Assembly (NCBI GenBank): GCA_009695405.1
Contig: SIAZ01000228.1
Coordinates: 1 to 5,793 of the forward strand
DNA from: Pedosphaera sp.
GTDB taxonomy: Bacteria; Verrucomicrobiota; Verrucomicrobiia; Limisphaerales; UBA9464
Direction: 5' to 3'
Length of the DNA stretch: 5,793 bases
Of the stretch, positions 1 through 5,428 are shown piece after piece. A program made the translations under genes and the position numbers. Positions within the stretch are counted from its first letter, which is position 1. Each line of letters begins with the position of its first letter. A model generated the notes under the pieces. It was not told the origin of the DNA, ran no database searches, and saw only the letters and a list, made by a program, of their open reading frames with translations.

Positions 1-1
1 C

Positions 2-643
2 GAGGAAAACGTCTTCAGTCTCGTCGTCTACGGCGACACCGATCCCGACTGGCAACCTTCCAAGTACAAAGAAGTCCGCCGCAACAAAAACAAAAGCACC
101 TTTGAATTTGCCACAGTAAAACTTTCCAAGCTAGGACGTTGTCTCACCGTCGCTCGCAACAAGGGAAACCCTGTGGCCTGGGTGATTGACGCCCACTTAG
201 GGGCACAAAAGACCATGAACAATCTCCTTGAGCATTATCAGCTCAAAAGCGAAATGTTCCGAGACCTTTTTCAATGCGGAATGCCTGTCGAAAAAGTCAG
301 CAAAATCCTCTGCTTAATTGACTGGTTGATGACCTTACCTGAAGATCTTACAAAACAATTCAACATCGAACTCCAAGCCCAACGAAAAACAAATACCATG
401 ATTCCCATCAGCAGCTTCGAACTCGCCGTCCTTGAACAAGGCATTGAACAAGGCATTGAGAAAGGCCGCCAAGAGGCCGTCTTAGATGCTCTAGAAACTC
501 GATTTGGAGAGGTCTCTGACCGAGTGAGGGAACAGGTTCAGTCCCTCACCGACGCGATCGAATTGAAGCGACTCTTGCGTCGAGCGATCTTGGTTTCTGA
601 CGTCAATTCTTTCAGTGCAGAACTTTTCGTGCTTGTAGGTTGA
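2..643 (+). CDS. Rpn-family recombination-promoting nuclease / putative transposase, C-terminal part (5' end outside window)
   Basis: The frame is open from the left edge, so the 213 residues seen are the C-terminal part of a longer protein. The first ATG inside the window (position 214) falls mid-domain and is not the start. The pattern matches the Rpn/YhgA-like PD-(D/E)XK family (PDDEXK_2). It has a 'VVYGDTDPDWQP' segment near the left edge, then 'FEFATVKLSKLGR', 'NPVAWVIDAHLGAQKT', an 'LIDWLMTLPEDL' helix, and a charged 'EQGIEQGIEKGRQEA' linker. The end is 'ALETRFGEVSDRVREQV' followed by an 'IELKRLLRRAILV' tail, as in cyanobacterial and other homologues. Known family members are DNA endonucleases that raise RecA-independent recombination and occur in many mobile copies. 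The catalytic core would lie upstream and cannot be checked here. It converges with the tRNA-Ser unit on the other strand. Family assignment is firm; activity is unknown. Confidence 0.82.
   Translation, partial: EENVFSLVVYGDTDPDWQPSKYKEVRRNKNKSTFEFATVKLSKLGRCLTVARNKGNPVAWVIDAHLGAQKTMNNLLEHYQLKSEMFRDLFQCGMPVEKVSKILCLIDWLMTLPEDLTKQFNIELQAQRKTNTMIPISSFELAVLEQGIEQGIEKGRQEAVLDALETRFGEVSDRVREQVQSLTDAIELKRLLRRAILVSDVNSFSAELFVLVG
434..457 (+). repeat. Two tandem 12-bp copies encoding EQGI-EQGI
   Basis: The 12-mer gaacaaggcatt occurs twice head to tail, at 434-445 and 446-457, and a third degenerate copy (gagaaaggccgc) follows in frame. It encodes the EQGIEQGIEKGR linker typical of Rpn-family proteins, where the number of such units differs between homologues. 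An in-frame 12-bp unit can expand or contract without breaking the gene. Confidence 0.8.
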
Positions 644-745
644 ATCTTCAGTTAGAGGGTGGGTGTGCAGACCGATGCTCTAGTTCACTTAACCTATTGG
701 CAATTTTAGGCTGGGAAACTCCTGCGCAGTCACTCTTCAAGAATA

Positions 746-777
746 AAACCCCTAGAAACGTATGCATCTAGGGGTTT
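746..777 (-). terminator. Intrinsic terminator of tRNA-Ser(GCU)
   Basis: A perfect 11-bp inverted repeat (aaacccctaga at 746-756, tctaggggttt at 767-777) flanks a 10-base loop. Read on the minus strand, the stem is followed by TTTTATTCTT, a serviceable U-rich tract. It lies 11 bases beyond the CCA end of the tRNA gene. On the plus strand the downstream bases (tttctaatc) are less T-rich, so the hairpin mainly serves the tRNA. It may also stop reading through from the convergent Rpn-family gene. Confidence 0.82.
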
Positions 778-788
778 CTAATCAAAAC

Positions 789-881
789 TGGCGGAGAAGG
801 GGGGATTCGAACCCCCGTTACGGCTTTTGACCGTAAACCGGTTTAGCAAACCAGCGCCTTCAGCCACTCGGCCACCTCTCC
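789..881 (-). tRNA. tRNA-Ser (anticodon GCU), CCA encoded
   Basis: The minus strand folds as a type II tRNA of 93 bases including the encoded CCA (plus-strand 789-791). The acceptor stem GGAGAGG (875-881) pairs with CTTCTCC, with one G-U pair, and the discriminator is G. The D-arm begins GGCCGAGTGG. The anticodon stem CTGGT/ACCGG closes the 7-base loop TTGCTAA, with anticodon GCT complementary to plus-strand 845-847. A long variable arm (TTTACGGTCAAAAGCCGTAA) is the mark of serine tRNAs, and the T-arm is GGGGG-TTCGAAT-CCCCC. It reads AGC and AGU codons. It has its own promoter and terminator, so it is probably monocistronic. Confidence 0.97.
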
Positions 882-892
882 GCTGAGAGAAG

Positions 893-922
893 ATTTAATC
901 ACGAACTCTACCTTAGGGTCAA
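893..922 (-). promoter_or_regulatory. Probable sigma-70 promoter of tRNA-Ser
   Basis: On the minus strand, TTGACC (complement of 917-922, five of six consensus bases) is followed after 18 bases by TTAAAT (complement of 893-898, four of six). Transcription would begin within about 10 bases of the tRNA 5' end at 881, giving a very short leader as usual for tRNA genes. It lies in the gap between the Nif3-like gene and the tRNA on the same strand. The call rests on consensus matching and position only. Confidence 0.5.
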
Positions 923-977
923 GATGCTGTTGTTGATCTAATGCGACTTTGTAGCGGGGGGCACTTTTCTTTGATGC

Positions 978-1739
978 CTAAAGGCCGCTGGGATGATCTA
1001 TGAACTCCCAAGTGAGACTAAATTGTTTAGCGAGAGACTCGACCAATGCTTTTACTCCGAAGGTTTCCGTCGCGTAATGACCTCCGTAAAACACATTGAT
1101 TCCGGCCTCTTCGGCGAGGGAATGAGTCCAGTGCGGGCCTTCGCCAGTAATAAAGGTATCCACACCTTCCGACGCCGCTTGCTTTAGTTCGGCACCTGCG
1201 CCTCCAGTACAAATTCCAATTTTTCGGCAAACTTCAGGACCGCCCGGCAGAAGAATGGGAGGACGACCGAGCAGACTAGAAAGTCGATTGGCGAGTTCAG
1301 AACGGGGAAGGGATACAGTGGACTGCCAACCGATTGGGCGTCCCTGATGATGAAAGAAGGGTCGAAGTCGTTTTAGTCGGAGATGCCCCGCCAAGAGTGC
1401 GGCATTACCCAAGGTGGGATGGGCATCCAGAGGTAAGTGCATAGAGTAAATGGCTAAATCTGCTTCCACTAAGGTGCAAAGAAGTTCGTGACGCCGCCCG
1501 GTCCACGGAATGGAATTTCCCCAAAAAAGCCCGTGGTGAACCACCATTAGGCTGGCACCTGCGGCAGAGGCACGTCGGATAGTGGCGAGAGAGGCATCGA
1601 CTGCTGCGACGATATGCTTCACTCCGTGACGATTGGCGACTTGCAATCCATTGTGAGCGCGGTCGTAGTCAGTGAACTGGTCTGGACAAAGGAGAGCGGA
1701 GCAGTGGTCAACGATACTTTGAAGAGAAACAGTCAGCAT
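978..1739 (-). CDS. Nif3-like dinuclear metal center hexameric protein (YbgI/GTP cyclohydrolase I type 2 family)
   Basis: This is a 253-residue protein with the complete short-form Nif3 fold. Visible motifs, counted from the ATG at 1739, are 'HNGLQV' (29-34), 'VVHHGLFW' (66-73), 'YSMHLPLDAHP' (98-108) with 'GNAALLA' (111-117), 'FITGEGPHW' (197-204) and 'FYGGHYATETFG' (217-228). The residues matching the family's two-metal site are all present: His68, His69, Asp105, His221 and Glu225. Known structures form toroidal hexamers. The reaction is unsettled, and the GTP cyclohydrolase label is based on limited evidence. The frame extends upstream to a TTG at 1796, but homology begins at MLTVSLQSIVD, the length fits the family from 1739, and the extra 19 residues look like non-family sequence, so the ATG is preferred. 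Neither start has a clear Shine-Dalgarno site. It is divergent from the sigma factor operon. Role in this organism is unknown. Confidence 0.9.
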   Translation of the reverse strand: MLTVSLQSIVDHCSALLCPDQFTDYDRAHNGLQVANRHGVKHIVAAVDASLATIRRASAAGASLMVVHHGLFWGNSIPWTGRRHELLCTLVEADLAIYSMHLPLDAHPTLGNAALLAGHLRLKRLRPFFHHQGRPIGWQSTVSLPRSELANRLSSLLGRPPILLPGGPEVCRKIGICTGGAGAELKQAASEGVDTFITGEGPHWTHSLAEEAGINVFYGGHYATETFGVKALVESLAKQFSLTWEFIDHPSGL

Positions 1740-1868
1740 GATCGGAGAAGAGCGAACCAGCGGATTGACACAAAGACCAGTCACCAATAGCGACAAGTTA
1801 ACGATCTTCTGTAACCATTACATTCATATTCGGTCGTTTTGGAGTCAGAATGGTTAGCTAAATAAGAC

Positions 1869-2453
1869 ATGGATGAATCGGTACTCGATGTGCCCGCCTG
1901 CTTGGAGCGGGTACGGGTGGGCAATGAGGACGCTTCACGCGAACTCATGCAGCATTTGCATCCATTGGTTGTGAAGATAGTTCGGTCGCATTTGCCGAGG
2001 CGGACGAGTGAGGAAGATTTGATACAGACTGTGTTTGTGAAAGTGTTTACTCGGATTGAACAATATCGTGGAGCGGTACCTTTTGAACACTGGGTATCAC
2101 GCGTGGCAGTGAACACCTGTTTGAATCAGATTGCGCACGAGAAGATTCGGCCGGAGTGGCGAATGGCAGATTTGAGTGAAGAAGAAGAGAAGGTCATCCA
2201 AAATCTGGCCTCGACGACTGGGGAATTAGTTCCGGAAGACGGACTAGCTTCGCGGGAGTTGGTGGACAAATTGATGGCTCACTTGTGTGCCGAGGATCGG
2301 TTAGTGATTAACCTATTACATTTGCAGCAAAAGACGGTGGAAGAAGTCAGGGAGATTACCGGTTGGAGCGGAGCTTTAGTAAAGGTTAGAGCATTTCGGG
2401 CTCGGGCTAAAATGAAGAAACATCTTTCGAGAATAATGGAGGAAATGGCGTGA
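1869..2453 (+). CDS. ECF-type RNA polymerase sigma-70 family factor
   Basis: A 194-residue two-domain sigma factor. Region 2 covers about residues 12-90, with the core-binding helix 'EEDLIQTVFVKVF' (48-60) and the -10-recognition helix 'PFEHWVSRVAVNTCLNQI' (71-88). An acidic linker follows (101-126, SEEEEK and onward). Region 4 covers about 137-188 with an HTH around 'KTVEEVREITGWSGALVKVR' (155-174) and a basic tail. There is no region 1.1, 3 or extra C-terminal domain, so it is a minimal ECF factor. It would direct core polymerase to a small set of promoters in response to an envelope or stress signal. The next gene starts on its stop codon and likely encodes its regulator. No Shine-Dalgarno site precedes the ATG. 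A TGTAACC / CGGTCGTT pair upstream (1810-1838) resembles an ECF promoter and might reflect autoregulation. The ECF subgroup cannot be assigned from here. Confidence 0.9.
   Translation: MDESVLDVPACLERVRVGNEDASRELMQHLHPLVVKIVRSHLPRRTSEEDLIQTVFVKVFTRIEQYRGAVPFEHWVSRVAVNTCLNQIAHEKIRPEWRMADLSEEEEKVIQNLASTTGELVPEDGLASRELVDKLMAHLCAEDRLVINLLHLQQKTVEEVREITGWSGALVKVRAFRARAKMKKHLSRIMEEMA
2438..2443 (+). promoter_or_regulatory. Shine-Dalgarno site for the membrane protein gene, inside the sigma factor gene
   Basis: GGAGGA lies in the last codons of the sigma factor gene. From the end of GGAGG there are 10 bases to the ATG at 2453 and 7 to an in-frame GTG at 2450. It is the clearest ribosome binding site in the window, where most genes have none. 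It supports independent or coupled re-initiation, but does not by itself decide between the two adjacent starts. Confidence 0.6.
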
Positions 2454-2758
2454 TGAAAAATAGGCATCTAGATCGACTTTTGACGTGTGCAGCGTCTGTT
2501 TCTGAGTTACCGGATCCAGTGGATCCAGAAGTACAGCGTGCTCTGGAGAATCAAGTGTTAGCTCGACTGCGAGGGATGAGGGCATACGGCGATGCCGTTA
2601 CACTGCTCCGAATGTTGCGGACCGGCTTAGCTTTGGCGGGGGCAGCGGCACTGTGCACGATTTTGATATCGGTAGGGACACTCGATTCCGGTTCGACTGC
2701 AGGATTGGAAGATCCTTTTGTGACACTTGAGCCGGAAGCGTATCTCGCTTTGCAATAA
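2453..2758 (+). CDS. Small single-pass membrane protein, candidate anti-sigma factor
   Basis: I do not recognise a named family. The product has 101 residues from the ATG, which shares its A with the TGA stop of the sigma gene (TGATG). An in-frame GTG one codon earlier is possible. Residues 1-52 are charged and probably cytoplasmic (LDRLL, then 'DPVDPEVQRALENQVLARLR'). One hydrophobic segment follows at about 57-76 (TGLALAGAAALCTILISVGT). A tail of about 25 residues (DSGSTAGLEDPF, then LEPEAYLALQ) would be periplasmic. There is no zinc-binding HxxxCxxC motif, so it is not a ZAS-type anti-sigma factor. Size, topology and position between an ECF sigma gene and a periplasmic sensor-like gene match CnrY, a single-pass anti-sigma factor of about 95 residues. 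The anti-sigma role is inferred from context, not from sequence homology I can demonstrate. Confidence 0.75.
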   Translation: MKNRHLDRLLTCAASVSELPDPVDPEVQRALENQVLARLRGMRAYGDAVTLLRMLRTGLALAGAAALCTILISVGTLDSGSTAGLEDPFVTLEPEAYLALQ

Positions 2759-2770
2759 TTCTTACCCGCG

Positions 2771-3217
2771 ATGAATCCGCTCAGCCGAAAAGCCGTGATT
2801 GGTTATCTCGCCGCAACTTTTGTGGCTGGCACACTTGCGGGAGGCTTTGCAACAAGGGCTTTTTTTCCGAAAACTCCACAACGCCCAAGTCGAGATGGGG
2901 GGGGGATGGGTAAACGAATGCTGGCTACCTTTACCAAAGAACTTAAGTTATCCACCAATCAGGTCGCGTTGTGTCTTCCAATTATGGAGGCAGCCGATCG
3001 AGATATGTCGGAGACCCATCGGGAGAACGGTCGTCGGATGCGAGAGGCGTTTGATCGCTGCAATGCTCAGTTACTTCCCTTGCTGAATTCGGAGCAGAAA
3101 ATCCTACTTGAGGACTACAAAAAGCGCTTTGCTGACCGACGCCGTGAGCATCCGCCTAGAGGGCCACAACCTAGGGGAGAGCTTCCTCCTCCACCTCCTG
3201 CGCCAGTGAAGCCGTGA
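2771..3217 (+). CDS. Spy/CpxP-like periplasmic protein with N-terminal membrane anchor (periplasmic heavy-metal sensor type)
   Basis: A 148-residue protein. Residues 1-7 are basic and a hydrophobic segment follows at about 9-28 (VIGYLAATFVAGTLAGGFAT) without a convincing signal-peptidase site, so it is likely anchored with the rest in the periplasm. Residues 50-125 are predicted helical and carry two degenerate LTxxQ motifs, LSTNQ (60-64) and LNSEQ (105-109), the hallmark of the Spy/CpxP/ZraP/CnrX group. Residues 127-148 are Pro-rich (PPPPPAPVKP end). CnrX also has 148 residues. However, only two His (83, 127) and two Cys (68, 97) are present, and there is no HxxxH near the anchor, so metal sensing is not supported residue by residue. 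A run of nine G at 2897-2905 encodes the GGG after the anchor. It starts 12 bases after the membrane protein gene without a Shine-Dalgarno site, so expression probably depends on the upstream operon. Likely role: signal input or chaperone-like partner of the module. Confidence 0.78.
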   Translation: MNPLSRKAVIGYLAATFVAGTLAGGFATRAFFPKTPQRPSRDGGGMGKRMLATFTKELKLSTNQVALCLPIMEAADRDMSETHRENGRRMREAFDRCNAQLLPLLNSEQKILLEDYKKRFADRRREHPPRGPQPRGELPPPPPAPVKP

Positions 3218-3325
3218 TCTAATCGCTAATGGATTTGATCAATCGGCGGGATTAGAAAGAGGACTGTTTCAGATCGAATCTCCGGAAATCAATCTTGATC
3301 CTCTGGGCTGAAATATCGACTACTT

Positions 3326-4222
3326 ATGCCGATGAAGCTTCTTTTCCTTGCTTGCTTGGTCACCGTGCTGAGTTTGCTGACTCGACCCGTATTAGGCTTA
3401 GAAGCCGTTCGTCGGTCCGAGGTGATTTATGGTAGAAAGTTTGGAACTGCACTGACCTTGGATGTTTTGCAACCAGCCGAAACCAATGGATACGGCGTTG
3501 TGTGGATTGTCAGCGGGGGATTTTATTCGGATCACGCCTCGATCAATCCCTCTTATTGTGCGGAACTCTTAGAGCGGGGTTACACGATTTTTGCCGTGGT
3601 ACACGGTTCGCAACCACGGTTTAGCGTCCTCGAAATCGCCGAAGATATTCACCGTTCAATCCGTTGGATTCGTCATAATGCCGCAGATTACGGTCTTCGA
3701 GCGGATCGTCTGGGAGTGACCGGAGCAAGTGCCGGTGGGCATCTTTCGCTGACCTTAGGAACGCAAGGAGGGGAGGGGGATCCAACAGCGAAGGATCCGG
3801 TGAATCGGGAGAGTAGTCGGGTACAATCTGTAGCCTGTTTTTTTCCACCGACCGATTTTGAGAATTGGAGTCGACCAGGGGATAATCAGGTGGGTATCGG
3901 TAAGGTGGGACGCGCTTTTTACGGCGGGTTTGGGCCGCGTTCAGATACAGTCGAGAGCCGAGTGGAATATGGTCCGTTGATTTCGCCGATTCAATTTGTC
4001 AGCAAGTTGACCGCCCCAACCTTGATTCTACATGGCGAAGCGGATGGACTCGTACCGATTTATCAGGCGGAAATTTTCGAAAAGAAATGCCAAGAAAAAG
4101 GGGCGGTTTGTAAGGTGGTGCGTTTACCCGGCAAAGACCACGGTTGGCCGGGCATCGAAAAGGATATGGCACAATTTTCTGATTGGTTTGATGTCACCTT
4201 GCGGGGGATTTCGAAGCCTTGA
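3326..4222 (+). CDS. Exported alpha/beta hydrolase (esterase-like)
   Basis: A 298-residue protein with an N-terminal signal peptide (MKLLFLACLVTVLSLLTRPV, cleavage perhaps near residues 22-26), so it acts in the periplasm or outside. The alpha/beta hydrolase triad is visible: Ser135 in the nucleophile elbow GASAG (133-137), Asp240 in HGEADGLVP (236-244) and His272 in GKDHGWPG (269-276). The usual HGGG oxyanion motif is replaced by VSGGFYSD (62-69), and 'RESSRVQSVACFFPPTDF' (161-178) forms part of the cap. I recall similar proteins annotated simply as alpha/beta hydrolase or esterase in PVC genomes. The substrate is unknown; carbohydrate acyl esters are one guess. Two ATG codons are possible (3326 and 3332); the second begins a cleaner signal peptide. 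A gap of 108 bases separates it from the sensor gene, and its TGA abuts the next ATG, suggesting co-transcription with the PLP enzyme. Confidence 0.85.
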   Translation: MPMKLLFLACLVTVLSLLTRPVLGLEAVRRSEVIYGRKFGTALTLDVLQPAETNGYGVVWIVSGGFYSDHASINPSYCAELLERGYTIFAVVHGSQPRFSVLEIAEDIHRSIRWIRHNAADYGLRADRLGVTGASAGGHLSLTLGTQGGEGDPTAKDPVNRESSRVQSVACFFPPTDFENWSRPGDNQVGIGKVGRAFYGGFGPRSDTVESRVEYGPLISPIQFVSKLTAPTLILHGEADGLVPIYQAEIFEKKCQEKGAVCKVVRLPGKDHGWPGIEKDMAQFSDWFDVTLRGISKP

Positions 4223-5107
4223 ATGGTTGACGAGATTTTATTTACCCCAATGCCAAAAAATTCATCCCTCCCGTCGGTTGTTTGGTTACACGGTCGATTG
4301 GTCCCCGATGTAGAAGCGGTGATTTCGGTTCATGACCGCTCTTTTCTCTATGGAGACGGGCTCTTTGAAACACTAGCTGTGGTGGGTTGGCGACCCGTTT
4401 TTGAGAGGGCCCATTTGCAGCGATTGGAGCGAGGGTCAGCGTTCTTGGGGATTTGTTCTCCCTTCAATTTTGCTGAGTTATCCGAGGGAATTGCAGCGCT
4501 GATCCGAGCGATGGACCTTGAATCCGGTTCGGTGCGAATCCATTTGTCACGGGGTGTCGGGCGGCGTGGGTATTCGCCGCGAGGCGCAGACTCGCCAAAG
4601 ATAGTAATTACCGCCCATCGAGGGACTGGAGAAAAGGAAGACTTGCAACAATGGTGTCTCGTAACCGCATCCTTTCGGTGTGCTCCAGGAGATGCCATCG
4701 CTCAATTCAAGACGGCGTCAAAACTCCTGCACGTTTTGGCCCGATCGGAAGCCGAGGCTGCAGGTGCTCAAGACGCCTTAATTCTGGATACCAACGGAAA
4801 GGTGTTGGAAACTGCCAGTGGCTCTCTTTTGTGGATCGAGAATGGGGCTCTTCTGACGCCGCCAGTCGGGGCGGGGTTATTGTCAGGTATTACCCGAGAT
4901 GCAGTGTTGAAATTGGCTCCTGAGTTGGGTTTAACCGTAGTTGAAACGACAGCAAATTTGGAGAGGATTCACATGGCTTCAGGCGTTTTTGTCACCTTGA
5001 GCACACGGGGTGTCGTAGAGATTTCCAGACTAGATCAAACGGAATTAAGAACATCTGAGTGGACACGGATGATTTGGAGTGAGCTGTGGAAGAAGATGCG
5101 GCTTTGA
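4223..5107 (+). CDS. pabC: Class IV PLP-dependent enzyme, probably 4-amino-4-deoxychorismate lyase
   Basis: A 294-residue member of the class IV aminotransferase fold (IlvE, D-amino acid transaminase, PabC). Visible marks are 'VHDRSFLYGDGLFETL' (36-51), the phosphate-side region 'HLQRLERGSAFLG' (64-76) and 'RIHLSRGVGRRGYSP' (105-119). The probable PLP lysine is Lys163 in QFKTASKLLHVLAR, the Glu facing the cofactor nitrogen is Glu196 in VLETASGSL, and the cofactor phosphate loop is 'GLLSGITRDAVL' (218-229). The RGxGxRGYSP string is characteristic of PabC-like members, which split aminodeoxychorismate into 4-aminobenzoate and pyruvate for folate synthesis. A branched-chain or D-amino acid aminotransferase cannot be excluded because substrate specificity in this fold is hard to read. 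The ATG at 4223 directly follows the hydrolase stop. An ATG at 4250 would remove nine residues that lie outside the conserved fold and is an alternative. Fold is certain; the PabC assignment is probable. Confidence 0.85.
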   Translation: MVDEILFTPMPKNSSLPSVVWLHGRLVPDVEAVISVHDRSFLYGDGLFETLAVVGWRPVFERAHLQRLERGSAFLGICSPFNFAELSEGIAALIRAMDLESGSVRIHLSRGVGRRGYSPRGADSPKIVITAHRGTGEKEDLQQWCLVTASFRCAPGDAIAQFKTASKLLHVLARSEAEAAGAQDALILDTNGKVLETASGSLLWIENGALLTPPVGAGLLSGITRDAVLKLAPELGLTVVETTANLERIHMASGVFVTLSTRGVVEISRLDQTELRTSEWTRMIWSELWKKMRL

Positions 5108-5150
5108 GGATTCCACAGCGGGGAAGAAGAATAGAGTGATCCTTTTAAGC

Positions 5151-5414
5151 GTAAGCGTACGCCCAACCCCATGGTTCCCTAGTTGCCGAAAGTAGGATAT
5201 TCCGCGATCGAAGGCGGGGAAGAAAGGTCGACCGACCGAATTAGGCTTTCGCCGGTTTCCAGTTCCAAGGCAGGAGTTCGGCAACGGTATGGTTCGTTGC
5301 CTGTGGAATACGCCGCAACACATCCGTCAACCATGCCACCGGATCTAACCCGTATCGTCGTGCAGTTATTAAAAGACTGTGGATATAAGTCAGAAACCCC
5401 AATAAATAGGCCTT
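5151..5414 (-). mobile_element. Right-end fragment of an IS66-family insertion sequence
   Basis: The fragment comprises a terminal sequence reading inward as GTAAGCGTACGCCC from 5151, matching the GTAAGCG-type ends of IS66 elements. It is followed about 90 bases later by the stop codon and C-terminal codons of an IS66 transposase (TnpC) on the minus strand. That spacing from stop to end is normal for the family. Everything beyond about 5400 (the rest of tnpC, tnpB, tnpA and the left end) is missing, so the element is dead. An aagcgt duplication (5147-5158) straddles the proposed tip. The exact tip is uncertain without a full copy to compare. Confidence 0.65.
5241..5414 (-). pseudogene. IS66-family transposase (TnpC), C-terminal remnant
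   Basis: Reading the minus strand toward the TAA at 5241-5243 gives about 50 codons matching the extreme C-terminus of IS66 transposases: IHSLLITA, then 'RRYGLDPVAWLTDVLRRIPQ', then ELLPWNWKP. These correspond to the family's YSLIxTAxxxGLxPxAYLxDVLxRIP and ELLPWxW. Convincing similarity begins near 5393. Upstream residues (KAYLLGF) do not look like IS66, and a stop follows at 5415-5417, so the rest of the gene has been lost. There is no plausible start codon. The DDE catalytic residues are absent. Confidence 0.75.
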
Positions 5415-5428
5415 TTATTGGCTTTTTT
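5399..5428 (+). terminator. Possible intrinsic terminator downstream of the PLP enzyme gene
   Basis: ccaataaa (5399-5406) pairs perfectly with tttattgg (5414-5421) across a 7-base loop. Next come C and six T (5423-5428). The stem is short and AT-rich, so strength is doubtful, but the T run has the right place and orientation for plus-strand transcription. It is about 290 bases after the PLP enzyme stop, with the IS66 remnant between. It could be the original terminator displaced by the insertion. Confidence 0.4.

Noticed and set aside
1765..1770. Perfect TTGACA on the plus strand upstream of the sigma gene
   Set aside because: At 16-18 base spacing there is no acceptable -10 hexamer (the bases there read around tagcga), so I do not call a sigma-70 promoter.
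1740..1796. TTG start at 1796 giving a 272-residue Nif3-like protein
   Set aside because: The extra 19 residues lie before the point where family similarity begins, and the ATG at 1739 gives the usual length.
1781..2116. 111-codon minus-strand frame over the sigma gene start
   Set aside because: It is antisense to a well-supported sigma factor, low in complexity of recognisable motifs, and lacks a ribosome binding site.
2799..3086. 95-codon plus-strand frame inside the Spy/CpxP-like gene
   Set aside because: It is a shifted reading of the same DNA without family resemblance. It matters only as the frame entered if the G9 tract lost one base.
3218..3325. ctaatc / gattag inverted repeat as a terminator after the sensor-like gene
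   Set aside because: It is a six-base stem with a 25-base loop and no T run; not convincing as a terminator.
4348..4698. 116-codon minus-strand frame over the PLP enzyme gene
   Set aside because: It is a shadow of the conserved class IV aminotransferase-fold coding sequence, with no recognisable domain.
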